A stretch of 64,000 bases of DNA from Lepidostoma basale (Eukaryota; Arthropoda; Insecta; Trichoptera; Lepidostomatidae), in contig JAHDVF020001557.1 in NCBI GenBank assembly GCA_022606425.2, forward strand, positions 1 through 64,000, read 5' to 3'. Of this stretch, positions 29,590 to 39,840 are shown in pieces (within the stretch, counting starts at the first letter, position 1; each line of letters begins with the position of its first letter). The translations under genes were made by a program, and so were the position numbers. The notes beneath the pieces are model-generated. The model searched no databases, had not been told where the DNA came from, and saw only the letters and a list, made by a program, of their open reading frames with translations.

Positions 29590-29720
29590 CTATAGCTATA
29601 TAAGACTGGGAAGTGGCGGCCAGAGACAGGATTGTATGGAGATGTTTTTGAAGGAAGCTAAGGACCACTAAGGGTTGTAGCGCTGAAGATGATAATGATA
29701 ATTATTATTAAAAAATTTAT
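29590..29720 (+). pseudogene. RTE-H LINE 3' scrap
   Basis: TGGGAAGTGGCGGCCAGAGA, CAGGATTGTATGGAGATG and TTTTTGAAGGAAGCTAAGGA encode WEVAARDRIVWRCFLKEAKD. They are followed by GAAGATGATAATGATAAT. This looks like the terminal ARDR-x-x-W motif and short tandem tail of an RTE-like LINE. Confidence 0.5.
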
Positions 29721-29744
29721 TCTAGTAAGGTAATTGTATTATAT

Positions 29745-30170
29745 AGGGCGTTTTTTTTAGAGGATTGGTTTTAAACTGGCAACATTGTTTCTATAGACTT
29801 TTAATTTTACAGTTGACAGTTGATTTGTAGTCAATAAGTTTTGCCATTTTACCCAGTTGCTCAATAAGTCTAGAAACAAACTGCGTGCATCGCGTCGGGT
29901 GGCGTGTTTACTCCCACCATCGGCAACACGTCGATCTAGCTCGTCTGGATCGGATGGCGTGTGCGCGCATGGCGTCGCGTCGGGTGTTCGTAGTGTGATT
30001 CTGTTCATAGAAAACAATACAATTTTATTCGACTCAACACGCATCACGTGGCATAGGGTGGCGTCGCGTGTTAATAGTATGTTTCTGCCTTAAAGGTGTC
30101 GAAAATTAGACTTCACGATTGCGCTTCATTCGAGCTAGCCGTGGCGCTCATATGCCCGAAGTCATATTTA
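29745..30170. other. Unassigned, GC-richer patch with CGCGTC repeats
   Basis: 29880-30090 is rich in GGCGTGTTT / GGCGTCGCGTC variants, for example GGCGTCGCGTCGGGTGTTCG. The GGGCGTTTTTTTTAGAGG at 29749 is similar to GGGTGTTTTTTTAGAGGTAG at 30281. Possibly part of a DNA transposon, but ends were not found. Confidence 0.35.
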
Positions 30171-30178
30171 AACAATAA

Positions 30179-30386
30179 TGGCATAAAATTATCTATTAAA
30201 TAAAGCCAACATCATAGACATTAACATTATTTTACTGTGCTTTTTCTCTAAAAACACTTTTTATGTAACAATGTGTACATGGGTGTTTTTTTAGAGGTAG
30301 ACAAATTCAAAATGAAAAAATAACGCATTAAAATAATGTTTATGTCTATGATACTGGCTTTATTTAATAGATAATTTTATGCCAAC
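30179..30386. mobile_element. 208-bp foldback MITE
   Basis: The left arm TGGCATAAAATTATCTATTA and onward (AAATAAAGCCA, ATAGACATTAACATTATTTTA) is nearly the reverse complement of the right arm (AATAATGTTTATGTCTATGA ... AATAGATAATTTTATGCCA), about 52 bp per arm. The interior carries GGGTGTTTTTTTAGAGGTAG. No ORF. Target duplication not clear. Confidence 0.75.
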
Positions 30387-30391
30387 TAACA

Positions 30392-30603
30392 AAACCATCA
30401 TGTTGTCTCCCCGAAGGGGTAGGCAGAAATAATATACCTTCACACTGTTATTTTCTGACGTACTTCTCTTGCATACGCACGATTTCTCAGAATCGTCACG
30501 TGGCCAACATTTAATATTTGATTGATTTGATCGTGACACGTTTTCCTCGGCCTTCTTCTATTTCTAATTCTGTTTACCTTGTTAACATAAACTTTCTTAA
30601 TAC
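30392..30603 (-). pseudogene. RTE-A LINE 3' end abutting RTE-B
   Basis: ACCATCATGTTGTCTCCCCG, GGCAGAAATAATATACCTTC, GTGGCCAACATTTAATATTT, CACGTTTTCCTCGGCCTTCT, TTAACATAAACTTTC. RTE-A on minus, truncated at about 30600 directly against the RTE-B 3' end. Confidence 0.75.
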
Positions 30604-30604
30604 T

Positions 30605-31035
30605 TTCGGTGCCGTGTCAGATCCCCCCAACGTTCGCGATCACTGCAGCAAAGGCATCTCTATCCTGCACCGCTTGGAACAGGTTCTGAACTCTTGTTAT
30701 TCCTGTCCACTCTTTGATATTCCGCAGCCAGGACAGCTGCCTTCTACCAAATCCCCGACGTCCCTCCACTCTACCCATTAATATCAGTCGAAGGAGGTGG
30801 TATTTTTCTCCCCTTAGCACATGACCCGAATATGAGACCTTTCTAATTTTCACACTCAACAACAGCTCTCTATTGGCTCTGGCTATCTGTAGTAAGTCTG
30901 CATTACTGACCCTATCGGTCCACGGTATACGGACCATTCTGCGGTGTATCCACATCTCTAAAGCTTCCAACCGGTTCATTACATTCACTTTCAGAGTCCA
31001 GGTTTCACAGTCATATAGTAGCATCATAAATAACA
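30605..31035 (-). pseudogene. RTE-B LINE 3' end, 139 open codons
   Basis: The minus frame is open from 31036 to 30617: YDCETWTLKVNVMNRLEALE, MWIHRRMVRIPWTDRVSNAD, LLQIARANRELLLSVKIRKV, SYSGHVLRGEKYHLLRLILM, GRVEGRRGFGRRQLSWLRNI, TRVQNLFQAVQDRDAFAAVI and ANVGGI. The stop lies in the GGATCTGACACGGCACC end. 5' truncated; no inactivating change in what remains. Confidence 0.85.
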
Positions 31036-31139
31036 TTTAATCATTATTTGTTGGAGTTTCAAGTTAAGAAACTTCTTTACCATTTTTATATATTATTTAT
31101 GTATCCCCACAATTTTAATGATTCTTTATTATTATTATT

Positions 31140-31410
31140 ATGAATCTAGAGAGGTTTGTCTGGATAAAGTAATGTGGCGGTACATTCTCTCTGCCTACCC
31201 CTGCGGAGAAACGGCGTGATGGTTTGTTGGTGTTGTTGTTGACTATTTTATTCGCACTGCATTCACATCTTATATATGCATTTGGCACTCTATTATATCA
31301 TCACATTCGTCTAAGAGATCTCATTTCTACTGCATATTTATTATTCTTTCATCTTTCTTTAGCCAGTTACATACTTCACTTCCATACACGTATAAAATTT
31401 CTATAGAGTT
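31140..31410. pseudogene. RTE-A scraps in opposite orientations
   Basis: 31143-31240 (plus) is the (GTT)n-subfamily end: GTAATGTGGCGGTACATTCT, CCTACCCCTGCGGAGAAACG, GGTTTGTTGGTGTTGTTGTT. 31245-31405 (minus) is an earlier RTE-A block: TCGTCTAAGAGATCTCATTT, CACTTCCATACACG. Confidence 0.7.
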
Positions 31411-31494
31411 ATTATTTAGAACTTTATTAATTGTTTCTGAAACAATGATGTGAAAATGCAATGAACCTTTAGCTAAATATATATCAAAAATATA

Positions 31495-32028
31495 ATTAAC
31501 TAACTCACTAACTAACCATCACGCCATTTCCCCGGAGGGGTAGGCAGAGAGGATGGATCGTCACAATGCTCTGTCCTGGCATACCTCTCGGGTTTCATCT
31601 CCATTCATACATCGTACCATGCACGCACGTCGATTATTCCGACTTCGAATGTGACCGCCTTCGAACATGACCAAATTTATCAATTACTAAAGTAATTGAT
31701 AAATTTGGTTATGCCATGTTTTCCTCGGTCGTCCTCGGCTTCTTTTTCCACTCACGCTGCTTGTGTACAACTTTTTAATCATTCTACATTCATCCATTCG
31801 TTCCATATGTTCAAACCATCTCAGGGATCCTTTTTTAATTTTATCCATGACGCAGTCATCTGCCTTACATTTCTCTATGAATTCTCGGTTTTCTATCATA
31901 CAACGTTTTACGTGCGTTCTTCTTAGTGATCTCATTTCTACGGCGTTTATCCTGCTTTCTTCCTTCTTTTGCCAGCTCCAAGCCTCACCTCCATACGTGA
32001 GGGTTGGCACTAGAACTTCATTGTGTAC
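31495..32028 (-). pseudogene. RTE-A LINE 3' end, PPGEMA subfamily
   Basis: On minus: TLTYGGEAWSWQKKEESRIN, AVEMRSLRRTHVKRCMIENR, VMDKIKKGSLRWFEHMERMD, KKLYTSSVSGKRSRGRPRKT, then the RNNRRACMVRCMN and CPPGEMA-like end. SGKRSRGRPRKT and the ATTTCCCCGGAGGGG end mark a separate subfamily (others at 48956, 51400, 56287). (GTTA)n tail. The frame breaks near 31690. Confidence 0.8.
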
Positions 32029-32029
32029 T

Positions 32030-32290
32030 GACTAACTTACTAACTAACCATCACGCCGTCTCCCCGAAGGGGTAGGCAGAAAGAATGGACTGCCACACTT
32101 ATCTTTCCTGACATATTTCTCTCGCTTCCTCAACATTCATACATCGTGTCATGCACTCGCGTCGATTTCTCTGACTCCTCACATGGCCGACATTCAATAT
32201 TTGATTTATTTGATCGTGCCACGTTTTCCTCGGTCGTTCTCTATTTCTGATTCCATTCACATCATTAACATATAATTTATCTATCATGTT
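32030..32290 (-). pseudogene. RTE-A LINE 3' end, (GTTA)n tail
   Basis: Minus frame: LYVNDVNGIRNRERPRKTWH, DQINQILNVGHVRSQRNRRE, CMTRCMNVEEAREICQER, then the SAYPFGETA end and a GTTAGTTAGTAAG tail. It is inserted end-to-end next to the PPGEMA copy. Confidence 0.83.
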
Positions 32291-32688
32291 ATCATGTTGT
32301 ATCTATTTTGGTTTATTTTTAAACCCACACGAAGTAGATTAGCATCTGTTAAAACCGAACAGTCTATTAAATAATGCTCGCAAATTTTCAGCTAAACATT
32401 ATTTTGTAAAGATTTTCGGAGATAGTCTAGCTCTAAAGCCGAGATATTCTGATCTGATCGTCGCTCACGCCTTAGGGACACAGGCAGACTTAATTCCAAG
32501 CCAAAGTTGTTTATCGAAACACCCCGCCCACAAACAAAAATTATCTTGAACAGCCCTTAGAGAAAATAAGTGTATAAAAACCGATCGCAGCGTGGAGAAA
32601 GACGCAGCGATGGAACAAAGCAAAAAGGTTCATAAATTAAATAATAAGAGGAATAGATATTTTCTGATTCGCTTTATTCATAGTTTAT
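32291..32688. other. Unassigned; possible LTR remnant
   Basis: Contains GTGTATAAAAACCGATCGCA (TATA-like, about 32570) after a C-rich patch (AACACCCCGCCCACAAAC). This could be an LTR promoter, but no boundaries, polyA site or second copy are seen. Confidence 0.25.
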
Positions 32689-32689
32689 A

Positions 32690-33085
32690 ATAATATTCAA
32701 ATCAAATCAAATCAGTTTATTAACTCAAAGGACATTACAAACAGGAAAATGTTTAAGGCATCTATTGAGTACAAGTAAAATATTATAAAAATACAACAAA
32801 GTACCAGGAACGCATTAGAGATGGTTCGACATTAGAAAGACAACATACTTTCTAAAGTCAAGAGTATTTGTCTACTGAACGTACCTTCACTTATATTAAA
32901 GACGTCGATCTCCGAGGAGACCGCGTTCAGCAGACTAATTGCTCTTCCGACCGGTGTCACTAGAGGCAGATTGGTTCTGGTGGCCGGTTGGTAAAACAAT
33001 CTGTGCTGTCGCTGTCGGAGAAATCTATCAGGGACAAAAAGACCCACACTCTCTAGCACGGCCGAGTTCTCGAAATATTCCCTGA
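32690..33085 (-). pseudogene. CR1-K LINE 3' fragment
   Basis: The tail appears on plus as TCAAATCAAATCAAATCAGT (32698 on). The minus frame 33059-32832 reads LESVGLFVPDRFLRQRQHRL, FYQPATRTNLPLVTPVGRAI, SLLNAVSSEIDVFNISEGTF, RQILLTLESMLSF-stop. It is the last 75 residues of ORF2 with the full 3' UTR, 5' truncated. Confidence 0.88.
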
Positions 33086-33104
33086 TTAATTTAAATAATA
33101 ATAA

Positions 33105-33510
33105 TAATTAAAGGGACTGTGCTAACTAGCAAAAGAAGAATGAAAGTAGAATAAATGCAGTAGAAATGAGATCTCTTAGATGAATGTGTGGACACTGTGT
33201 ATGATAGAGTGTCGAATGAAAATATAATAAGTGAATGCGGTGCGAATGATGGTGTCATGAACAAAATAATGAAAGGATCATTAGGATGGTTTTGACATAT
33301 GGAAATAATGAGTGAAGACAGAATGGTCAAGAAGGTATATGTAAACGACGTGAACGGAGCTAGAAATAGAGGAAGACCGAGGAAACGTGGGAGTATCAAA
33401 CCAATTAAATATTAAATGTCGGTCACGTGAGGAGTACTTTTCTCGAATCCTCAACATTCATACATCGTGTTATTCACGCACGTCGATTTCCACGACTCCT
33501 TAAAATAATA
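33105..33510. pseudogene. RTE-A copies in head-to-head arrangement
   Basis: 33105-33434 (plus) runs from CTAGCAAAAGAAGAATGAAA to GTCGGTCACGTGAGGAGT. At 33434 it flips: ACTTTTCTCGAATCCTCAAC ... GTCGATTTCCACGACTCCTT (minus). The RRNRRAC region is therefore present as an inverted duplicate. Confidence 0.75.
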
Positions 33511-33740
33511 AAAGTAATAATAAAAAAATAAGTTTTTAATGAATATTGTAATTATTATTATTATTATTAACATTATGTTATTATTACAATCTTTATTATT
33601 ATTGTTATTATATTTATTATTATTATTATTATCGTTATTATTATTATTATTATTATTACAGCAGAAGCTAAATCGATGCAAAGAGTGAAAAACATAACAT
33701 CAAATAAAATAATAATAATAATAATAATATGTATACCCGT
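33505..33740. repeat. ATT/AAT microsatellites
   Basis: (AATA)n at 33506-33530, (ATT)n at 33552-33660 and (AAT)n at 33708-33730, with short unique stretches. The GCAAAGAGTGAAAAAC at about 33680 resembles a decayed SINE-T 3' end. Confidence 0.85.
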
Positions 33741-33784
33741 ACATAGAACAATGTGATTAGAAATAAAACCGTGTGTGTCGAAAA

Positions 33785-34015
33785 AAACTTATCTTCTTCT
33801 TCTGATTGTGTGTTCTTGCGATCTGTTTATGCAGGATATCAACATTCTTTCTGTGATGAAGACGACCAGCCTTCTCTCCGTCTCTTTGGTGGTCATCCTG
33901 GTGGTCGACGGCCCTCTGGAGTCTCGTGCAACACGATTTTAGGATCATGCTGGATCCATTCTCTCGATGTGGTCCCTCCAGAATCGTCTTCTCGCTAAGT
34001 CTTTTTGGAAAAAAA
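33785..34015 (-). pseudogene. RTE-type LINE 3' end, unassigned family
   Basis: Minus frame ILKSCCTRLQRAVDHQDDHQ, RDGEKAGRLHHRKNVDILHK, QIARTHNQKKKI ends in the A/G-rich tail (plus TTCTTCTTCTG at 33793). The upstream EKTILEGPHRENGSSMI frame fits the RDHIERM-like region of RTE-type LINEs. Confidence 0.55.
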
Positions 34016-34089
34016 AGTTTTTTTTTTTTTTACTATAGTACATTCTCATAGTAAGCTTTTGAGGGCAGAAATGATGAATCACCACATTG

Positions 34090-34235
34090 GTCTTACCTCT
34101 TGCGCCTCTTCACACGTGGTTTATATTCAAATTTGAATGATTTAATCGTACTACTTCCTATCGGTCTTCCTATATTTCTTGTTCCTAAAACATGTTCAAT
34201 ATATTATTTTTTATTTCGTTATTTCTTTGTGTCCA
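34090..34235 (-). pseudogene. RTE-A LINE scrap
   Basis: TCTTGCGCCTCTTCACACGT, GATTTAATCGTACTACTTCC, GGTCTTCCTATATTTCTTGT: diverged RTE-A on minus just left of the CR1-K element. Confidence 0.5.
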
Positions 34236-34538
34236 AATTAACTCAATTAATATATCATTTCTAGTGGACCCGACAAACGTTCTCCTGCCCGAACGTTGGC
34301 TTGCCTGCTATTAACTAGTTCAGCCGGCTAGTTTCATACCGTTGCCGTTACGTTATTTCAACATGTTATGTCGTTGAATAGTTTCGGGGATAGTTTCGGG
34401 GATAGTTTCGGGGATAATAGTCGGGGTAGATAGTTTAGGGAGAGTGAGTTTACCTGTGACACGTGACGGATCGTTTTTTGACGTCCGAGTAAATTAATTC
34501 TTTTTTTTGTATTATTTGTTCGCGAAACATCGTTTGCA

Positions 34539-35513
34539 ATGGATTCGCCAACGTACATGAGTCTTCTGCAACAAGTTCTCGATCTTCATGTTAAATTTGA
34601 TAAAATATCAGCATTTGTCGAATCATTGAAGAAATGTAATTGCCACCATGGCAGTGTTTCTACCGCCGCCGACACAAGTACATATGCATGTACTGCGGGA
34701 CTTGCGCCGGCTCTGCCGGTGTCGCCCCCCCCGGCCCCTCTGACGCCGCGGCCGAGTGATGCCGATACTTCCCGAGTGGGCCATTCGGCACCCGCACCGG
34801 CTCTGTGCAACACAGGACCAACAGAGCCGGCAAATGTTACAAGTGATACTAGCGCCGCGTCACATGCTGATGTAGCGGCTAGCGCACACGATGTGGGTGC
34901 GCGTACTTTGCCTCGCCCGGCTACACGGGCCTCGACACGTGCCGCTGCGCGTGTGGCATCATCCAATTCGCTCGCAGTACCCTCCACTTCCTACGCTGCT
35001 CAGGCATCACGGGTGGTTGTAGGGAGTGTCACCAAGGGAAAACGTCCTGTATCTGGTGTATCGGCTGCCAAGAAATCGAAGGACCCGACAACCGACGCAT
35101 CAGGAGCTGCAGCAGTCAATACCCGTCCTCAGAATGATGGAGGGAATGGGAATATTGTCTCGCAGCCCAGTGTTCCGGGAGGGTGGAGTGTTGTTTCGGG
35201 AAGGCGTCGGCTCGCTGTCCGTGGTTCCCGCAAGGAGCAAACACCCACAACGTCCCAGAAAAACTTCCACTTTTATCCCTTCCATCCGGAAACCTCGGCG
35301 GAGGAGATGAAAACCTACTTAAATTCTCTGTGTAAGGCTTCGTATACGGTCCATAGAATGAAGCCCAGAGATGGTTCCTATGCGTCGTTCAAAATTGGCG
35401 TTCCTACGTCGGCCGTGTCGGAGGTCTTGAAGCCGAAACACTGGCCGCGACAGTCCTTTATTAAGGAGTGGCGGTCAAGTGTGGCGGCTCCTCGACTTCC
35501 GATGCTCAGCTGA
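34539..35513 (+). CDS. CR1-K ORF1 protein, intact (324 aa)
   Basis: ATG at 34539, uninterrupted to TGA at 35511-35513. Residues 1-35 (MDSPTYMSLLQQVLDLHVKF ...) look helical, possibly a coiled coil for self-association. Residues 45-220 are low-complexity, rich in Ala, Pro, Ser and Thr, with basic patches (KGKRPVSGVSAAKKSK). The last ~85 residues (FHFYPFHPETSAEEMKTYLN ... SYASFKIGVPTSAVSEVLKP, HWPRQSFIKEW) match the C-terminal nucleic-acid-binding-type domain seen in ORF1 proteins of this LINE group. No Cys-knuckles are seen. Expected role: binding LINE RNA in the ribonucleoprotein. Local GC is high compared with the window. Confidence 0.75.
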   Translation: MDSPTYMSLLQQVLDLHVKFDKISAFVESLKKCNCHHGSVSTAADTSTYACTAGLAPALPVSPPPAPLTPRPSDADTSRVGHSAPAPALCNTGPTEPANVTSDTSAASHADVAASAHDVGARTLPRPATRASTRAAARVASSNSLAVPSTSYAAQASRVVVGSVTKGKRPVSGVSAAKKSKDPTTDASGAAAVNTRPQNDGGNGNIVSQPSVPGGWSVVSGRRRLAVRGSRKEQTPTTSQKNFHFYPFHPETSAEEMKTYLNSLCKASYTVHRMKPRDGSYASFKIGVPTSAVSEVLKPKHWPRQSFIKEWRSSVAAPRLPMLS

Positions 35514-38383
35514 CGTGATAATTTTGGTATTCTGTATCAGAATGTTCGAGGATTGAAGACAAAATGCTCGACGTTTTACACCAGTGTTTTGGCGAGTGAC
35601 GCAAATATAATTGCACTCTCCGAAACATGGCTTAATCCGAGTGTCTTCTCCTCTGAGCTTTTTGATACGGATTCATTCCTTGTTTTTAGGAGAGACAGAG
35701 ACAATGGCAGTGGCCATAGGCAGGGTGGCGGTTGTCTTCTGGCTATCAGGAAAGAGGACGCGCTTATGGCCGAGCGCATCCTCGGCCTTGAATCCGAAAA
35801 TGAGGACTTATGGGTAAAACTGACTTACAACTCAAATGTCAATATTTTTTTATGCGTGGTATACATTCCACCGGGATCTTCTTGGGATGTCTACAAACAC
35901 TTTTTGGATTCAATGCATATGAACCACGGTCTGATAGGAGATCGGAATGTCATTGTGATGGGGGACTTCAATCTTCACTCCGCGCGTGGGAGCGACAGTG
36001 TTCAGCAGGACCTGGAGTTCTTGTGCGCGGTGTTTGGGCTCACCCAGTGCAATGGTATTCTGAACTCTGATCTCAGAGTTCTTGACTTGATTCTGAGCAA
36101 CATGAAGTTGCAAGTTTTTCGGTCATTGTTTCCTCTGGTACCCGAAGATAGTTACCATCCATCGCTGGAGTTTGTGTGTGACGGTAAGATGGTCTCGGGG
36201 GTCACTAGAGTACCCAAACATGATGCCAGCACCTTCCGCGGTTGGAATTTTGGGCGAGGAAACTTTGACAAACTTTATCATTTAATGACTCAGATTGATT
36301 GGAGTAGCGTATACAACTTGAATACCGTAAATGAAGCCTTACAATACTTTTACCGTATTTTATATAACATTTTTGATTTGTGCTTCCCCAGGAAACACAT
36401 GAGCAATGGTGGACGGAGATATCCTAAGTGGTTTACTGAGGATATCATACGAAATATAAGGATGAAGCATGCTCATCATAAGAAGTGGAAAGCTACTGGC
36501 TCTCGTGGTGAGTATGAACAATTCAGTCACTACCGCTCGATGGTGGTTCGCAGTGTCCGATTGGCCTTTCGAACATATGTGGGCACCATTGAGGGTAATC
36601 TCATGGACGATCCAAAATCTTTTTGGAACTACGTCAAAAGCTTACGCAAAGATGGTGGCATGATAAACACCATGATGCATGGGGATAGAGAGGTTCGAGG
36701 TGCCGATATAGCGAATGCATTCGCTAAGCACTTCCTATCTGTCTATAGCAATATTCCCCCGCGGCTAAATCATAACGATGTGACCAATTCGAGTGCCGAT
36801 ACTACTCATAGCTTCAATGGTGTCAGTCAAATTGACATCTCAGACATAAAAATTTCAATTCAAGCCATGAAAAATTCGCATTCAATTGGCCCTGATTTTC
36901 TTCCTATCTTCTTTTTAAAAGGATGCTCTGAATTTTTGGTACCTCCTCTCCACTTCATTTTCAACCTCTCAGTAAATACTGATACCTTTCCCGATTTGTG
37001 GAAAATCTCCAAAATCAGTCCCATCTTCAAGAGCGGCCCGAGAGAATCAGTTGAAAACTACAGACCTGTAGCAATACTGTCTGCTCCGGCCAAACTCTTC
37101 GAATCTATTATTTATAAAATGATTCTCCCTAGAGTTGAACCCTTCATAATTCCAGAACAACACGGATTCAGGAAGGGGCGCTCTACTGAAACCAATCTTA
37201 TGATTTTCACAGAATATGTGACAAGGGCTTTGGACAATGGTCACCAGGTTGACTGCTCTTATAATGACTTATAATGACTTTCTAAAGCCTTTGATACCGT
37301 CAACCATGATGTACTTCTGCGAAAGCTGTCGGAAATTGGTTTCTCTTCTAAGTTGGTTTTATTTTTTATTAGCTACCTGAGGGAAAGGAAACAGTTTGCC
37401 TCATACGGTATATTTCAATCTGCACTTTTTCCCGTATATTCCGGAGTACCACAGGGCTCAAACCTTGGTCCACTCCTCTTCACCATCTTCATTAATGATG
37501 TCGCGAGGGTTATACAATTTTCGCGATTTCTTTTATTTGCAGATGATCTTAAATTATTCCTTGAGATAAAAAGCCCCGAAGATTGCCTCCATCTCCAGTC
37601 AGATATAAATAATATCGTCCGCTGGAGTAAAACCAATCAAATTTATTTCAATATCTCAAAATGCGTAATTTTATCTTTTACGAGAGCATTGCGTACTGTT
37701 TATTACAGATACACAATGGATAACCAACAACTTAAGCGTGTTTCAACGATAAAGGATCTTGGTATCGTTTATGAAAGTAGGCTGACTTTCCATGCTCACA
37801 TCGAGAGAATATGTGGAGTTGCACTGAAAATGTTAGGATTTATTCTCCGAACTGGTAGAGTTTTCAAGAATCCCTATGTTTTGCGAATTTTGTACAACTC
37901 ATTGGTCCGGAGCCGGCTCGAGTGTGGCTCGGTGATATGGAGTCCCCACGAGGCGAGATACTCGCTCATGTTAGAGAGGGTTCAGAAAAGATTTCTGAGA
38001 TATCTCTACATGAGGGAGTTTGGTAACTATCCGTGGCTTTATCCCACTGCATTCCTCTTGGGCATGCTGGGGACCAATAGTTTACAGATAAGAAGGGATG
38101 GATGCACACTTACCCATTTCTTCAGACTTATCAGGGGATTCTTTGAGAATTCCGTCATCTTGGAGGCTATCCATCTTTATGTTCCGGGTGGTTATCTTCG
38201 ACAGCGTCAGCACAGACTGTTTTATCTCCCAGCATGCAGAACCAACCTGCCTCTGGTGATGCCGGTGGGAGAGCAATCAAACTGCTGAACATGATCGCTT
38301 CGGAGATCGATGTCTTTCATATTCGTGAAAGTACATTCAGAAGACAAATACTCTTGACTTTGGAGAGTATTTTGTATTCCTAA
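35514..38383 (+). pseudogene. CR1-K ORF2: endonuclease-reverse transcriptase
   Basis: Starts in the same frame right after the ORF1 stop, with no ATG before about 35767. Endonuclease (exonuclease-endonuclease-phosphatase fold) motifs: FGILYQNVRGLKTK, IIALSETWLN, VIVMGDFNLHS, LDLILSN, DSYHPSLEF. RT motifs: ISPIFKSG and NYRPVAILS, EQHGFRKGRSTETN, DL-stop-stop-LSKAFDTVNH (motif A), SGVPQGSNLGPLLFTIFIND (B), LLFADDLKLF (C). Lesions: TAA TGA at 37273-37278, from a 10-bp tandem repeat, and a 1-bp loss near 38268 that shifts the last ~38 codons. Its role was target-primed reverse transcription. Confidence 0.88.
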
Positions 38384-38569
38384 TGTCGAACCATCTCTCA
38401 TGCGTTCCTGGTATTATATATTCCTTATGTTTTACCTGTTCTCAATAGATGCCTTAAACTATAAAATATGTTTGTAATGTCTTTTGAGAAAATAAACTGA
38501 TTTGATTTGATTTGAATAATACACTCAATAAGCACCCAATTGTGATGCAACTGTGATAATGGAATATCG

Positions 38570-38950
38570 AAACACAGCGAACAGAATTATGTGCTAAATG
38601 CAAAATTTATGTGTTATTACATTATGTGCTTAATTAAAAAACGGTGGATAAGTGGAACATAAATTAAATAGACAATATGTGCACCATCTAAAAAGAACAT
38701 TTTGTGTTAAATTATTTTCATTTTATTATTTTATTTTATATCATTGTATTTTATATTATTTGTTTTAGATTTATTTTGGGGGTGTTGGACGATCGAAGTG
38801 TGCGCGGGAGATGCCTATTGATGGCGATGAGGTTCGCAACCCATCACACCGCGTCTCGCGCGGAGCGAAAAGAGAAGGATGGAGTGCCGCATCAGTAAAA
38901 GTGTGACAATCCATTCTTTCTGCCTACCCTTTCCGGGAGACGGCGTGATG

Positions 38951-38990
<40 letters not shown>
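38570..38990 (+). mobile_element. Element S with long (GTTA)n tail
   Basis: GGTGGATAAGTGGAACATAA, ACAATATGTGCACCATCTAA, GAACATTTTGTGTTAAATTA, TGTTGGACGATCGAAGTGTG, GGAGATGCCTATTGATGGCG, then RTE-A 3' end GTGTGACAATCCATTCTTTC ... GACGGCGTGATGG and GTTAGTTAGTTAG repeated about ten times (38949-38990). The longest tail in the window; probably the youngest S copy. Confidence 0.82.
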
Positions 38991-38991
<1 letters not shown>

Positions 38992-38994
38992 CGA

Positions 38995-39725
38995 ACAGAA
39001 TTTTAAAACTACCCAACGCTACAACGCAAGTGATTTGCGCATGTTTAAACACGGAATTCTACATTAGCGCCATCTATGATAAACAAACATAACTATGAAT
39101 TATTTTCAGAAGGTCATTTATTCGTGAACTTCGAGGTTTTAATAGTCACATACAGGGTCCAATTGTGAATGTAAACCATCTAGGGACCCATTCAAACACA
39201 AACGTAAAATTTCATAAAAATCAGTTCAGCCGCATAGTAGGAGTTCAACTACATACGCCCGTACAGAAGAATTATATGTATACAGATGTAGTTCATATAG
39301 TCATCATTGTAGTATGTTTACACGATCATCGATAACCAATGGAGACAATTACTCATACGCACATTTTAACGTTGCCTTTATCTAATATTTCCCTTTTTAC
39401 GTCGTTGTATATTGGGCACCAAATTTGAGCGGAATGGTGTCCTCTGATCTTGCCCAGTTGGGACTGTCACGTGATCACGAGGGCAGGGGTAGATTCGCCC
39501 TAGTTTGAGGTCGGAATTCACAACTAGCTAGCTAACAGTCCTTAATCCAAACTTCCACCCGGCAATCACGCCTCATTGTATGAAGTGTTAACTCCGTTTC
39601 TTCATTCTGTTTACCCTAACATTGTCAGAGTACTTTGGGAGTTTTAAGAACGTATTTAGTTCCTGCTTAAGATATTGAAAGGAGATAGTATAATGTATTT
39701 TACGAGTAACAGAGTGTTAAGAAAA
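38995..39725. other. Unassigned repeat-like region
   Basis: 39205-39250 (AAATTTCATAAAAATCAGTT then CAGCCGCATAGTAGGAGTTC) resembles a string I know as common in insect repeats; 61468-61555 (TAGCTGACCTGGCGAACTTC) may be its opposite end. A GCGCCATCTATGATA (39066) resembles FB-Z. The rest is unassigned. Confidence 0.3.
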
Positions 39726-39726
39726 T

Positions 39727-39840
39727 AACTAACAAACTAACCACCATCTTTCTCCGGAAGGTAGATAGAATGGGACGACAAACTCTTCACATCACTTCAC
39801 AATTTTCTAGCACCATATTAACCGTCGCGTAGCCATGTGG
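39727..39840 (-). pseudogene. RTE-A LINE 3' scrap
   Basis: ACTAACAAACTAACCACCAT, CTTTCTCCGGAAGGTAGATA, then decayed sequence. Tail and last codons only. Confidence 0.55.

Larger units (their letters stand above)
34264..38520 (+). mobile_element. CR1-K: near full-length two-ORF LINE
   Basis: About 4.26 kb. The 5' UTR (from about GTGGACCCGACAAACGTTCT, with a 12-bp TAGTTTCGGGGA repeat at 34378-34412) is followed by ORF1 (34539-35513), ORF2 with endonuclease and RT (35514-38383), a short 3' UTR containing CCTGTTCTCAATAGATGCCT, and an ACTGATTTGATTTGATTTGA tail. The layout fits the CR1/Jockey superfamily (CR1- or Kiri-like). I see no clear target duplication, so the 5' limit is approximate. Five truncated relatives in the window share its 3' end. 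Only two lesions are seen in ORF2, so it is recent. Confidence 0.88.

Noticed and set aside
34586..34987. 133-codon minus-strand frame opposite CR1-K ORF1
   Set aside because: Antisense shadow of a GC-rich, low-complexity coding sequence.
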